A DNA stretch of 64,000 bases from Helianthus annuus (GCF_002127325.2 NC_035448.2:117445426-117509425); one strand, 5' to 3'; positions 21,373 to 32,398 are shown, numbered from the stretch's first letter. The notes: generated by a model not told the origin, from the sequence alone. A program made the numbers and translations.

Positions 21373-24300
21373 GATGTTCTAGGAGGAACTATTAATAGTC
21401 ATTGGATTGTTGATAGTGGAGCATCCAGGCACATGACTGGCGACTTACGGCTCCTATACGACGTGAGAAATATTAGAGGAGGGTATGTTGCTTTTGCGGG
21501 TGACAAAGGCGGTTTTATCACTGGAGAGGGAAGTATCTCCAACGGCATCGTGTGCTTTGATAAGATCAATTATGTTAAGCAAATTGATCACAATCTTCTC
21601 AGTGTGTCGCAAATCTGCGATAAGAAATTCACCGTGCATTTTGATGATGCCGGCTGTTATGTGCTGAAACCTGGATTCAAAATTCCACAAGAATGGATTC
21701 TCTTATCGGCTCCGAGAGTTAATGATCTTTATATTCTCGACATGAGCCAAGCAATTACAACATCTGCACAAGTCACTTGTTTTGTCTCAAAAGCCACGGA
21801 AAAGGAGTCTATATCTTGGCACAGAAGAATGGGACACATTCACTTGAGGAAGATGAATCATTTGGTGAAAAATAATCTTGTGAATGGTGTGCCTGTTCGA
21901 AGTTTTCATTTGCAAGATATCTGTGTCTCGTGCCAAAAAGGGAAGCAAACAAAGAAGTCTCACCCGTTGAAGAAAATCAACACTGTCAGCATGCCTCTCG
22001 AACGTCTTCATATGGATCTTTTTGGACCTATGAAACACAAGACAACGTTCGGTGATGCTTATTGTCTAGTTGTTACTGATGATTATTCTAGATTTTCTTA
22101 GGTATCCTTCATGGCACACAAGAGTGCAACTCCTGGCATCCTCAAGGATCTGCTTACAATGTTGGAGAATCTCTATTCGTTGAAAGTGAAGAGGATCCGA
22201 AGCGACAATGGAACCGAATTCAAGAATCAAGTTATGGATGAGTTTTGTACTTCTAAAGGCATTCTTCATGAGTACAGTTCTCGTTATACTCCACAACAAA
22301 ATGGTGTCGCAGAGAGGAAGAATCGAACAATTATAGAAACTGCAAGAACAATGTTAGTAGAGTCGGAACTCCCTATTCAATTCTGGGGGGAAGCTGTATC
22401 GGCTGCATGTTACACGTTAAACAGAGTTCTTACAGTAAAGAGACATGGCAAGACTTGCTTCGAACTCCTTCAGAAAAGGAAACCGGATCTTTCTTACCTT
22501 GAACCGTTTGGTGCTCCTTGTACTATGATTGAGCCGGATGGAAAGTTTGGTGCAAAAGCTATCGAGGGTTTCTTCCTTGGATATGCTACTCCGAATTTTC
22601 GCGTTTGGAATCTAGCTACCAAAAAGATTGAGCTTTGGAGTGAAGTTAGGGTTCAAAGGTACACGAGTCCTGTTAGGGCTCCGGGTGATCCGTGGATGTT
22701 CGATTATGATGGGCTATTTGACTCCTTTAATCTGCCAACCTTTGATGAAGAGTCAGCAGCGGCTAGGATGTTGTTGGAAAGTGACAACGCTACTGTCTCT
22801 CCTTTGGTTAGACCTATTGTTGTTGATCCTCAAGTTTCCTCGTCTGTCAACAATATGGTTCAAAATGAGGTTTATGAAGATGCTGCTGATTATAATGATT
22901 CTTCTGAAGATGATGAATATCATGATGCAGCTGAAGGATCTTCAGCTCCAGCTGCTCCTGTTCAAGGTGCCTCTGGTGATACACCTCATATGTAGAATGT
23001 AGACACTGCTGAAGGGAATGCATCCACCTCTACTCACATTCCTGGTGTGGAGTTGGTTGTTGATCTTAATCTTACCAATTTGGGTATCAATGCTCGTGTG
23101 CCAGATAATCCTGAAATGAGGATTCACGATACCCACCCCCAGCAGAATATCATAGGAGATGTCCATCGCGGTGTGCAGATGCGTAATCAGCTGAGAAACA
23201 ACCGGAATGCTGGTTTGTATTCAGCTATAAGAGAATCTGGTCAACAAAATGACTGGTCCTTCGCATGTTATGTGTCACAAGAAGAACCAAAATCGTGGAA
23301 AGAAGCATTGAAAGACAGTGCTTGGGTTGAAGCCATGCAGGAAGAATTACAGCAATTTCAAAAGCTTGGTGTTTGGAAGCTTGTTGAAAAACCTGAGAAC
23401 TACAAGAAGATTGGCACTCGATGGGTCTTCAAATGCAAGAAAGACGACCGTGGAGTGGTTATTCGGAATAAAGCTCGTTTAGTCGTTCAAGGTTTTCGTC
23501 AGATAGAAGGGATCGACTACAACGAAGTCTATGCACTTGTTGCACGTCTGGAAGCCATTCGGATCTTTCTGGCTTATGCTTCATTCAAAGGATTCAAGGT
23601 TTATCAGATGGACGTCAAAAGTGCATTTCTACATGGTGTGGTTGACGAAGAGGTATATGTCGAACAGCCTCCAGGTTTTGAAGATCCTGTCCATCCCGAT
23701 CGGGTTTGGTTGCTCAACAAAGCTCTCTATGGTCTTCATCAAGCGCCACGAGCTTGGTATGCAACCTTATCTACATATCTGCTGGAGAATGGTTTTCGAA
23801 GAGGTCTTATCGATTGTACTCTCTTCATCAAAGAACAAGATGGAGATCTTCTTCTGGTACAGGTATATGTTGATGATATTATTTTTGGTTCTACTAATGA
23901 TGCTTTGTGTAGGAATTTCGAGCGCATTATGCAGGATAAGTTCGAGATGAGTGCTATGGGGGAAATGAATTTCTTCTTGGGCCTACAAGTGCAACAAATG
24001 GAGTCTGGGATATTCATCCATCAGACTAAATATGTTGGAGACATCTTGAGCCGGTTCCAGATGTCCGATGCAACGCCCATTGGCACCCCATTGCCAACTA
24101 ATCACGGAATTACTCCTGACTTGAAGGGTGAAGCTGTTAGTCCTTCATACTACCGCGCAATGATCGGATCTCTTATGTACCTCACAGCATCAAGGCCAGA
24201 TATAATGTACCCAACGTGTCTGCTTGCCAGATATCAAGTTAACCCGAAGGCCTCACATCTTGCAGCTGTCAAAAGGATTTTTCGTTATTTGAAGGCGTAC

Positions 24301-24813
24301 CCTGACATCGGTCTGTGGTACCCTAGGGATAATAACTTTGAATTGGTAGCTTTCAGTGATTCTGATTTTGGCGGATGCAAAATCGACGGCAAATCCACAA
24401 CGGCTGGATGTCAGTTTTTAGGAAATCGCCTAGTCACATGGCAGTGCAAGAAGCAGACATGCGTCGCTACATCAACATGCGAAGTTGAATACATTGTTGC
24501 CTCAAGTTGTTGCTCCCAAGTTCTTTGGATCCAACAACAATTGCGGGACTACGGTTTTGAATTCCTAACTACTCCTATTTACGTTGATAATTCTGCTGCT
24601 TTAGATATCACTAAAAATCCTGTGCAGCATTCAAAGACCAAACACATCGAAATCAAATATCACTTCATACGTGATTGCTTTGAGAAAAGGCTAATCGATG
24701 TTGTTAAGGTCCACACCGATGACCAACGTGCCGACTTATTTACCAAAGCTTTTGACAAATCTAGATTTGACTTCTTATTATTGGTAAACGGCATTAAGGT
24801 CAAGCAAGAGTAA
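21373..24813 (+). pseudogene. pol: Copia D Pol: protease, integrase, reverse transcriptase, RNase H
   Basis: One frame of 1,147 codons, broken by TAG at 22099 (codon 243) and 22993 (codon 541). The protease motif WIVDSGAS lies near residue 14. The integrase zinc region has WHRRMGH (149) and CVSC (about 187); core residues are seen in HMDLFGP, SDNGTEF and PQQNGVAERKN (about 215-315). The first TAG replaces an expected Trp after DDYSRFS in the integrase core. The reverse transcriptase runs from about 640, with QMDVKSAFLHG and the catalytic YVDDIIFGS near 832. RNase H shows FSDSDFGG near 996 and HSKTKHIEIKYHF near the end. RT and RNase H look intact. There is no ATG at the start; expression probably needs the splice described at 19581-21372. 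Confidence 0.9.
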
Positions 24814-25338
24814 AACCAACATCGGAAAATCATTTTTGTAAATACCTTTGTGTTTTTAAATTTATCTTAGTTTATTGATTTTAGGGGGAGTAAATCCAAA
24901 AATCGGAAAATCCAAAAACATCGAAAAATTCAAAAACACAAAAACAATAGAAAAACAAAAATGAGTTTCCTGGCGAGCAAAAGAGAAAATGATAGTACAT
25001 CAGTGGTCTATCCAAACCTCTTTAAACCTTAAATGAAAAACGATAAGCAGCTCTATATAAGATGTATCGGTAGGCTCACAATCATTTTAAAGTGTGCAGG
25101 GTGATATAAATCTTAAATCGACTGAAGACCAGGTGGGAACCATTCATTGGCATATGGTCTTAGTACCGAAATTTCGTTTGATAGATTGCCGAGGTTCTGA
25201 GATATTCGGTCTTTATGCTGCTTATCATCTGGGTATCATGGTTGTATCTTTTACCGAAAAAATAACGGGGACGCAAGTCTAGATCTTCCATGATACTATA
25301 CATACGTGTACATATTACATACTGCATTCGACCTCAAT

Positions 25339-25549
25339 AAGTGATAAACAATCACATGTCCAATCAAATAAGTGATAAAATATCACATCTATCCGGGTGT
25401 CAAGTTCGTCTCTCTGCTGTACGGAAGTACTGACCTGTTCACGGACTTGCACCTGTGCCCTCATGCATATGAAAATCAAGTTCCTCATAAATAAGTGATT
25501 ATATCACATAGGGCTTGTTTTCAAATCAAAATAAGTGAGAATCTCACAT
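25339..25549. promoter_or_regulatory. Four conserved short dyads in the Copia tail
   Basis: GTGAT/ATCAC pairs lie at 25341-25355, 25372-25386 and 25495-25507; the fourth (25535-25547) has GTGAG/CTCAC, a paired change that keeps complementarity. Loops are 3-5 bases and variable. Equivalent dyads are in A (about 44192-44400), its duplicate (about 60334-60542) and E (about 54445-54655). They could be protein-binding sites or RNA hairpins. Confidence 0.55.
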
Positions 25550-26666
25550 TTTTATACGGTCAAACAGATGATAATCGGTATACTCACCAGTAAGATGAAT
25601 TCTCGTGCATACCTTGATACGGGAATGTGTCGTGATGTGGATGAACACCGGTCGGTAAGTATAAATCATACCTTAACGTATCCCTTCGCCATGATTACAT
25701 CTGATAAGTTGAGCTTAAGTGGACAACAATACCGATAATTGTTATAGGATGCCTATCTTAATGTTAACTAACTGAACAACAAGAGTGTTTTGGCATGACC
25801 GTATACTGATATGATTCTCTTACCCTCGAAACTCGCAAAAAGAATGTCTGTATATATTTATTTACTGCTTAACTTTTATTGTTTTCTTTTAAACAGTTTC
25901 GTCGTTTGGTGCATATCAGCACGACATTAGCGGTGATGTCGTTTGATAACACTCAAAAGATATTAAAATTGTTGCCTTTTAATTTATTCAAAAATACCAA
26001 AAAGATTTTAGGTGAGTTTTAATATAAACTTTATAAAAGCCAAAAAGATTTTATTTCTACTTTATTTTCGATCGTACGATGTTGGAGCTCGAGTCTTCGT
26101 TACCTGAAACCTGAACGAAAACCGAATTGACTAAATCTTCATAAACGGTCGAAATTTGCAAGTTTTGAAAGTTAAGTCTAAAATTGAGAAATTTATTAAA
26201 CTTTCAAACTGTCGGACGGTGTTTGATTATGACATGGTCATTCGTGTGTCATTTGGTTATACTAACTATTCCAAGCAGTTGTTCTCATTACGCGTTTAGA
26301 TTTCTTGCATGTGCAGATTCTAAAGGCTAGGAGAACATGGTCGATGACAAGCTTTGGAATGAAGACACGACGTGAAGGCGCTCAAAAGATGAAGATGATC
26401 GAGTAGCCGCTGGCCATAGTCAACACCACAAGGATCTCACTTCATAAAGATCAAGTCATTCACGAGCATAACTCGAGGGGGAGCTTATGTTAAGGGGGAG
26501 TTTGTCAACACACTTCCTACACGATACGGGTAGTTTGTTGATACACTTTCTGCTTTCAAGACGTGAAGACTTTGAAGATCCTCCGACCTTGAAGACTTGA
26601 AAGGACATCAGAGTTTTGAGAACTCGAAGACCAAAGACCATCGAAGTTCGAGACAAAGCTACAGCC

Positions 26667-26677
26667 AAGGGGGAGTT
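26667..26677 (+). promoter_or_regulatory. Polypurine tract of Copia D
   Basis: AAGGGGGAGTT lies directly before the 3' LTR. It is the standard plus-strand primer position. Confidence 0.9.
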
Positions 26678-27304
26678 TGTTGGTGCACTTGTGTCTGTAC
26701 TTTGTCTGTATTCGGTCTATATGTAAACAATGTCCTAGTTAGTCTGTAAGTTGACCGAGTCAACCATCCTCCGGATTGACTTGGTAAACAGTTAGATATA
26801 TGGTTGTTTGTCTCGAAGGATAAGAGATCGAAGGATGATGTGGATCCTTCGATCTCCTCGAAAGATATGCTTCGATTGATGGACCTCGAAAGATCATCTT
26901 TCGAGGTCCCTGTGAATCCTTCGATAACATTGTAATCGATAGATGATCCTTCGACCATCTATCGAATCCTTCGGACATGTCAACCTGGGCTGGGTATATA
27001 TATACCCATGCAGTGTATGTGAGAAGATAGATGCACACAGACAGAAAGATAGAGAGTTTCTTTGAGAGCATTCTGTCCGAAACACACACACACATAGTGA
27101 GAGTTTGCAAGTTAGATTTGTAAACATTGTGCTTGTAACCGAAACCTTCATACGTATTAATACAGTGGTGTTAATCGGTGAACCCTTGTGTGTTTGTGTT
27201 TATACTTGTCTCATCCCGGTTTGCTTGCTAGCTTGGATTCCGCACTCGCTAGTGGGTTAGTATAACAAGGTTTAGGTTCGTCATCCTCCGGAAAGGGACC
27301 TATA
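26678..27304 (+). repeat. 3' LTR of Copia D
   Basis: 627 bp, collinear with the 5' LTR without indels at a constant offset of 10,519. It ends GACCTATA and is followed directly by ATTTC, the target duplication. Confidence 0.95.
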
Positions 27305-27560
27305 ATTTCACACCTTACCCATACCCACGCACAACCATAAAAACCTAGTTTTCAACAATTCGACAGACGTATCTTTTTCAGCCATTGCCGCCGTACACAA
27401 CCCTAACTGGTAACGATCATTAACAATGTTAGAGGAAAAGAGGCGACGTGATCTCAGGGTAAACCTTCAATCTTGTTTTCTATTATTATTGTGACGAGAT
27501 TTCCAGTTTTGTATTTTCATAAGCTTTCGGTTTTCTTACTTGTATTTTCATAAGCTTTTG
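27305..27560 (+). repeat. R unit, copy 2, right half (ATG 27426)
   Basis: It continues 16158 after Copia D: CACACCTTACCCATACCCAC, then the first-exon ATG at 27426 (MLEEKRRRDLR) and a donor-like GGTAAAC. It is truncated after about 130 bp of intron and joined to another part of the unit near 27560. Confidence 0.8.
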
Positions 27561-27838
27561 GTTGAACATTCGCGGCATGTAATAGTGGTGACATCATTAG
27601 CGGCCACATATGTCGCCAACATTGCTCTAAATCCGAGTAGTGTATTGCACAATCGTAAGTACTTACTTCTCTTTTGGTTAAATCAGTTATGTCTTTTCTA
27701 GCCCTCTTTAATTCCTACGGTTGACAACCCTTATTGGTAAGCTTCATTGCTAGTGTTATATTATAGGAAACATACAACGCAGTGGCGATGGGATCTCAGG
27801 CAAAGCTTTCTTTATTTCTTGTTTGATTGCTTCTATTT
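27561..27838. repeat. R-unit internal segment with truncated signal-peptide exon
   Basis: 27575-27650 is a short copy of the minus-strand ORF at 29456-29671. An ATG at 27788 opens MGSQAKLSLFLV and then stops, a broken copy of the exon at 29810 and 33886. Confidence 0.6.
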
Positions 27839-28816
27839 TCTTTATGTGAGGTGCATCATCTTTCTATTAAAATCAGAAAGCATATAAGTTATCCACACTT
27901 ATATATATTAATGAACATCCACAAATTTAAGGGGTAAGTGATGAACAAGACTAAAACAAAATGTAAAATGGAGGGGGTAGAATAGTAAATGTCACACCTT
28001 ACCCATACCCACGCACAACCATAAAAACCTAGTTTTCAACAATTCGACAGACGTATCTTTATCAGCCAGTGCCGCCGTACACAACCCTAATTTGTAACGA
28101 TCATCAACAATGTTAGAGGAAAAGAGGCGACGTGATCTCAGGGTAAACCTTCAATCTTGTTTTCTATTATTATTGTGACGAGATTTCCAGTTCTGTTTTT
28201 TTCATAAGCTTTTGGTTTTCTTACTTGTATTCGGTTTAATCATGCAGGGAACTGAAGAACGTACGTGTTACTCGATCATAACATGTTGAGAATTCATAGG
28301 TTATAACAGGTATCCCGTGCAATCTGACTGCACATGGTAATGTTAAACTCCACATTTCTGAAATTTCAGTTCAACTACCTTTTAGATCTGTTGCAAATGA
28401 CTATAGATTTTGCTGAGATGTTGTTGATCTTCCTTCTGATTTTGCTGGTGCTTAATTTATTCCAAACAGACCACATTAGAGAACGTTTTGTCTTCAGTAA
28501 TATTATAGGTTTTACATGTTTTTCTCTGCTGCTTTCAGAGTTTCGATTAATCACCATTACCGTCCATTTAAGATCTTCACCACCATTTCACAGTATAATA
28601 TATCTTAGTTTCGGTAGATGGTAGGTTTCTCTTGCTTGAATGCAGTGTTGGTTTTCTATGTTTGAATCCATAGATAGTTAAGTCGAAAAGGCTTGATTTT
28701 CGGGAGGGATTTTAATTGATTGTTAAATACATCAGTGATGGATTTTCTAAAGATATGAAGATTGTTAAATACAACAGTGATTGATTTTAAGTTAGTGATT
28801 TATGTGTTGGTGTAGG
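27839..28816 (+). repeat. R unit, copy 3 (ATG 28110)
   Basis: This is the best uninterrupted copy and the reference for the others. It runs from GTGAGGTGCATCATC through GAACAAGACTAAAACAAAAT and CATACCCACGCACAACC to ATG 28110, the donor-like GGTAAAC, the acceptor-like CATGCAG (about 28246) and the GACTGCACATGG segment. A hydrophobic ORF at 28334-28624 overlaps intron-like sequence and is not called as a gene. Confidence 0.8.
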
Positions 28817-29231
28817 GTGTGACGCAGCTGATGGATTTTTAAGTGATTGGTGGGGGCAAGACCCAAATTCCCCGGAGAATCTATTGGATGAAGATTATGA
28901 TCCGTCTCCATCTACATCCCAACTGACCCACAGGAAAGATCGCAGGAGATCAGTTTCAAGAACCAAAGATACGGTTGTGGTCCCCGAAAAGCGTTCTAAA
29001 TTCAAGATTGGACAACATGTTATACTTACAGATGATAAGGGACAAGAGGTTGGAAAAGGAACCATACATCTAGTCAAAGGTGTATGGTCTGGAAAAAAAT
29101 TGGTGGAATCAAGTTCGTACGTGGTAGATGTTGAAGAACTCATGAAATCGGCTGCTCAATCGGTTTCTTGTGAAATAAAAATGTTGTGGAATTCCAGCCA
29201 ACTTGTCTTGATCCAGCAGCAGTTGCCTTGA
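28817..29231 (+). pseudogene. Exon-like ORF with a small charged domain, family unknown
   Basis: An acceptor-like GTGTTGGTGTAG precedes an open frame of about 138 codons to TGA 29229-29231. The first part is acidic (GFLSDWWGQDPNSPENLLDE), then Ser/Arg-rich. The second part reads KFKIGQHVILTDDKGQEVG and GVWSGKKLVESSSYVVDVEE, a small beta-rich-looking domain. It faintly resembles C-terminal domains of transposon-associated plant proteins; no search was possible. The same acceptor is followed by a truncated copy at 33283. No start codon lies in the exon, so it is a captured or orphan exon. Confidence 0.45.
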
Positions 29232-29455
29232 TGACAGATTAACCTTTTTATGCATGTATGTGTGCATATATTGTAGAGGTGGTAATCTTACATGTTTACC
29301 TATGAATGTGTGGATTCAGGTTTTTTTTCCTAATGGGTAAACCATATTGTAGATGTGGTAATCTTACATGTTGATTGCTCATAGCGTTAATGGATTTTGA
29401 AAATAGCTAGTTAGATAATTTTATTTAGAAATTTTGTAACGTAAATTAATGGTTT
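29232..29455. other. No gene seen; R-unit spacer
   Basis: AT-rich spacer in which ATTGTAGA(G/T)GTGGTAATC is repeated (29270 and 29348). GATTGCTCATAGCGTTAATG is shared with about 33450. Confidence 0.6.
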
Positions 29456-29671
29456 TTATTTCATTTTGGTGTTCAATTTGATTAGTAACAACCTCCACCC
29501 AATTATGTTTTGTTCCATCTTTGGCAAATTTTTCACAAAGGCTCCGGCATAGGCATTAGAGACAATCAATGTTGCCGCTATTGAACATTCACGGCATGTA
29601 ATAGTGGTGACATCATTAGCGGCTACATATGTCGCCAACATTGCTCTAAATCCAAGTAGTGACATGTACAA
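29456..29671 (-). CDS. Conserved small minus-strand ORF, copy 1
   Basis: 71 codons with FRAMLATYVAANDVTTITCR and NAYAGAFVKNLPKMEQNIIG. A second open copy lies at 33487-33747 and a truncated one near 27575-27650. Several residues differ (CREC/FDEC, VSNAYAG/AANAYAG) while the frame stays open, which suggests former coding constraint, probably one exon of a larger gene. No membrane segment or catalytic motif is evident. The family is not recognised. Confidence 0.45.
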   Translation of the reverse strand: MYMSLLGFRAMLATYVAANDVTTITCRECSIAATLIVSNAYAGAFVKNLPKMEQNIIGWRLLLIKLNTKMK

Positions 29672-29809
29672 TCGTAAATACTTATTTCTCTTTTGGTTAT
29701 TTAATCCGTTGTGTCTTTTCTAGACCTCTTGAATTCCCACGGTCGACAACCCTTATTGGTAAGCTTCATTGCAAGTGTTATATTATAGGAAACATACAAT
29801 GCACTGGCG

Positions 29810-29998
29810 ATGGGATCTCAGGCAAAGCTTTCTTTAATTCTTGTTTCTTTGTTCCTATTTTCTTTATCTTTTTTCAGAGTTATAGTTATCGGTTTTGGCT
29901 TTAGCTTACGCTTCCGAGATTTGGGTATGGAGTGTATTGTGCTCTCCTCAATATATTCTTTTTTTTTTTTTTTTTTTTCTTTTTTTTTTTTTTTGTGA
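29810..29998 (+). pseudogene. Signal-peptide-like exon, copy 2
   Basis: ATG 29810 opens MGSQAKLSLILVSLFLF, a basic start followed by a hydrophobic stretch of about 15 residues, as in secretory signal peptides. Beyond residue 22 the frame runs into poly-T sequence (29959-29995), so the ORF end is not real. Copies lie at 27788 (broken) and 33886. Confidence 0.4.
29959..29995. repeat. Poly(T) tract
   Basis: Thirty-seven bases, nearly all T. It produces a spurious Lys-rich minus-strand ORF. Confidence 0.95.
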
Positions 29999-30053
29999 GG
30001 TGGCATCATCTTTCTATTAAAATCAGAGAATGCATATAAGTTATCCGGACTTA

Positions 30054-30340
30054 TCTATATCTATACTTCTATACTTACTATACTATATTATAAAGCATTT
30101 CCCCAAGGACTTCTTAAAAATTAAGAGGTACAAGAAGAAATGCTTAGTATACAACACACAATGCATAGATTAGTTAAGTGTGGGGGGTAAAGTTGTCTTT
30201 TTTCCATAGGGACTTCTTAAAAATTATAAGGTACAAGTACAAATGTTTAGTATACAACATATTAATGCATATATTAATTTCATTTTGGGGGTGAATTTCT
30301 CTTTCTAACACCATCATGAATTTATTACAGAGGAAGCTAA
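30054..30340 (+). mobile_element. Short Helitron-like insert in an R unit
   Basis: It begins TCTATATCTATACTTCTATA after an A, at the place where copy 3 reads CACTTATATATATT, so the start fits a Helitron 5' TC end inserted at A|T. The inside carries two diverged repeats around GGACTTCTTAAAAATTA. A plausible CTAA|T end lies near 30340, but no GC hairpin precedes it, so the 3' end is uncertain. Confidence 0.35.
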
Positions 30341-30364
30341 TCCATACCCAATTTATACAAAGGA

Positions 30365-31241
30365 AGTCAAGGGGTAAGTGATGAACAAGACAAACAAAAT
30401 GTAAAATGGAGGGGGTAGAGTAGTAAATTTCACACCTTACCCATACCCACGCACAACCATAAAAACCTAGTTTTCAACAATTCGACAGACGTATCTTTTT
30501 AAGCCTGTGCCGCCGTTCACAACCCTAATTGGTAACGATCGTTAACAATGTTAGAGGAAAAGAGGCGACGTGATCTCAGCGTAAACCTTCAATCTTGTTT
30601 TCTATTATTATTGTGACGAGATTTCCAGTTCTGTTTTTTTCATAAGCTTTTGGTTTTCTTACTTGTATTCGGTTTAATCATACAGGGAACTGAAGAACGT
30701 AGATGTTACTCGATCATAACATGTTGAGAATTCATAGGTTATAACAAGTATCCCGTGCAATCTGACTGCACATGGTAATGTTAAACTCCACATTTCTGAA
30801 ATTTCAGTTCAACTACCTTTTAGATCTGTTGCAAATGACTATAGATTTTGTTGAGATGTTGTTGATCTTCCTTCTGATTTTGCTGGTGCTTAATTTATTC
30901 CAAACAGACCACATTAGAGAACGTTTTGTCTTCAGTAATATTATAGGTTTTACTTGTTTTTCTCTGCTGCTTTCAGAGTTTCGATTAATCACCTTTGCCG
31001 TCCATTTAAGATCTTCACCACCATTTCACAGTAGAACATATGTTAGCTTCTGCAGATGGTTGGTTTCTCTTGCGTGAATGCAGTGTTGGTTTTCTATGTT
31101 TGAATCCATAGATAGTTAAGTCGAAAGGGCTTGATTTTCCGGTGGGATTTTAGTTGATTGTTGAATACAACAGTGATTGATTTTCTAAAGATATGAAGAT
31201 AGTTTGATAATTTTTGTATTGATTTTCTAAAGAAATGAGGA
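30365..31241 (+). repeat. R unit, copy 4 (ATG 30548)
   Basis: It runs from AAGGGGTAAGTGATGAAC to the place where the small MULE inserts. ATG 30548, the donor-like GTAAACC and the acceptor-like CATACAG (about 30685) follow the copy-3 order. Compared with copy 3 it differs by scattered bases only. Confidence 0.8.
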
Positions 31242-31251
31242 TAGTTAGATA

Positions 31252-32071
31252 GGGGATGGTTCAAATGAAAACCACTTTTATTGTGAAAACTTGAAAACTA
31301 ACTAAAAAAGCCTAAAAAAACCTAAAAAACATACAATTTTTTTTTTTTTTTTACAATTTTTTTTAGAAAAATCGCTACCTTTTATATATGGAAAAATTTC
31401 AAAAAAAAAAAAAAAAAATTTGGTTGTACTGCACATGTGCACTAATACGGAAAGCCTAAACCACTTAACCCACCCCTCACCGACACCCCCCAAAAACCTA
31501 AACCCCCCCCCCCCCCCCACAAAACCTAAACCCCCCCACCCCCCACCCTCCCGAAACCCTAAAACTAAACCCTAAACATAAACCCGAAAAAAACCTAACC
31601 CCCCTACCCCCACCCCCAAAAACCTAAACCCCCCTCCCCCCCCCCCCCCCCCCCCAACCCAAAAACCTAATCCTAAACCTCCAAAAAAACTAACCCTAAA
31701 AGCTAAACTAGAATCAAAAAGCTAATTTTAAGCATGTAATTAATGCACATTGTAGTACATGTTATATTGCACATGTGCACTACTATAATAATAGTATTGA
31801 AAACAAGACGACACCATAAATCTTTTTTTATGTCATAAAAAATATGCTCGAATATACTTGAATGAAAGAGAAGAAAATTTGTGATCTTATGGTGCCATTT
31901 TTGTTTTAAAATGATAAAGTATGGAGAAATGGGAAATATTTGAAAAGTTATATATTTTTTGTTCCAATTTTACCCCTCCTTCATAAAAGTCTTCCCCCCC
32001 TCCTTTTTAGTGGGTTTTAGTTAGTTTTCTAGTTTTCACAATAAATAGTGGTTTTCATTTGAACCTTCCCC
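31252..32071. mobile_element. Small MULE (non-autonomous) with telomere-like interior
   Basis: Inverted ends of about 50 bp: the left begins GGGGATGGTTCAAATGAAAA and the reverse complement of the right begins GGGGAAGGTTCAAATGAAAA. The 10-bp duplication TAGTTAGATA stands at 31242-31251 and 32072-32081. Ends of this kind with 9-10 bp duplications are typical of Mutator-like MITEs. The interior holds poly-A/poly-C tracts and AAACCTAAACCCC / CCCTAAA-like steps (31300-31720) and no ORF of note. Confidence 0.85.
31310..31720. repeat. Degenerate CCTAAACCC-rich low-complexity tract
   Basis: Irregular AAACCTAAACCCC steps with runs of up to about 20 C. It resembles a degenerate plant telomere motif (CCCTAAA) but is never a clean array, and it sits inside a transposon, so it is not a telomere. 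Confidence 0.8.
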
Positions 32072-32398
32072 TAGTTAGATAATCTTTATAAGTAAATCAG
32101 CAGTGTCAAAATATTTCATATCATGTCATAAGCAAATCAGTTGTCCTTAAAATAGTACATAAACATTTCATAGGTTTAACTCTAATACTGGTCTCTTATT
32201 TCATGTTTCCAATGCATTACCTGTATTTTAATTGCATGTAGATCTAACCAGTATTATGTCCAGCTATGCGTGTACGAAAAATTTGGTGCTTTATACATCT
32301 TTCTGTGTGTACAGGGGATATTCAACCTTTGCAATCGTAAACCTTTGTTCAAGGTATCATGAGGCTGAAATGCTCGATAGTCTTCCTGGGAAAGATTC

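Larger units (their letters stand above)
24814..26677 (+). mobile_element. Copia D tail with dyads and multiple purine tracts
   Basis: 1.86 kb without a conserved ORF between pol and the 3' LTR. It is collinear with the tails of A and, reversed, E. It contains TTTAGGGGGAGTAAATCC (about 24881), four GTGAT...ATCAC dyads (25339-25549), and purine tracts near 26475, 26491, 26530 and 26667. Weak short ORFs (25094-25282, 25535-25738) are not kept as frames in the other copies, so I do not call an env-like gene. Confidence 0.8.
16159..27304 (+). mobile_element. Complete Copia retrotransposon D
   Basis: The element is 11,146 bp, with 627-bp LTRs and the target duplication ATTTC at 16154-16158 and 27305-27309. 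Its order is LTR, primer-binding site, long leader, gag, pol (protease, integrase, RT, RNase H), a 1.9 kb tail, purine tract and LTR. The protease-integrase-RT order defines Ty1/Copia. I see only two differences between the LTRs (second base, and T/C near 16270/26789), so the insertion is recent. Three in-frame TAG codons (17733, 22099, 22993) make this copy defective for its own proteins unless suppressed. Confidence 0.95.

Noticed and set aside
21348..21373. Programmed frameshift or stop readthrough as the gag-pol link
   Set aside because: Pol is one frame off and has its own TGA directly upstream in all copies, so neither event alone reaches pol; splicing explains the layout better, though reinitiation cannot be excluded.
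25094..25738. Env-like ORF between pol and 3' LTR of Copia D
   Set aside because: The short frames are not preserved in A, A' or E, and there is no signal peptide or membrane segment.
28334..28624. Hydrophobic 96-codon ORF, also at 30772-31077
   Set aside because: It is conserved only because the R unit is repeated; it lies in intron-like sequence and differs in the end between copies.
29818..30009. Lys-rich minus-strand ORF
   Set aside because: Generated by the poly(T) tract.
31310..31720. Telomere or interstitial telomere array
   Set aside because: The motif is too irregular and lies inside a MULE with clear ends and target duplication.
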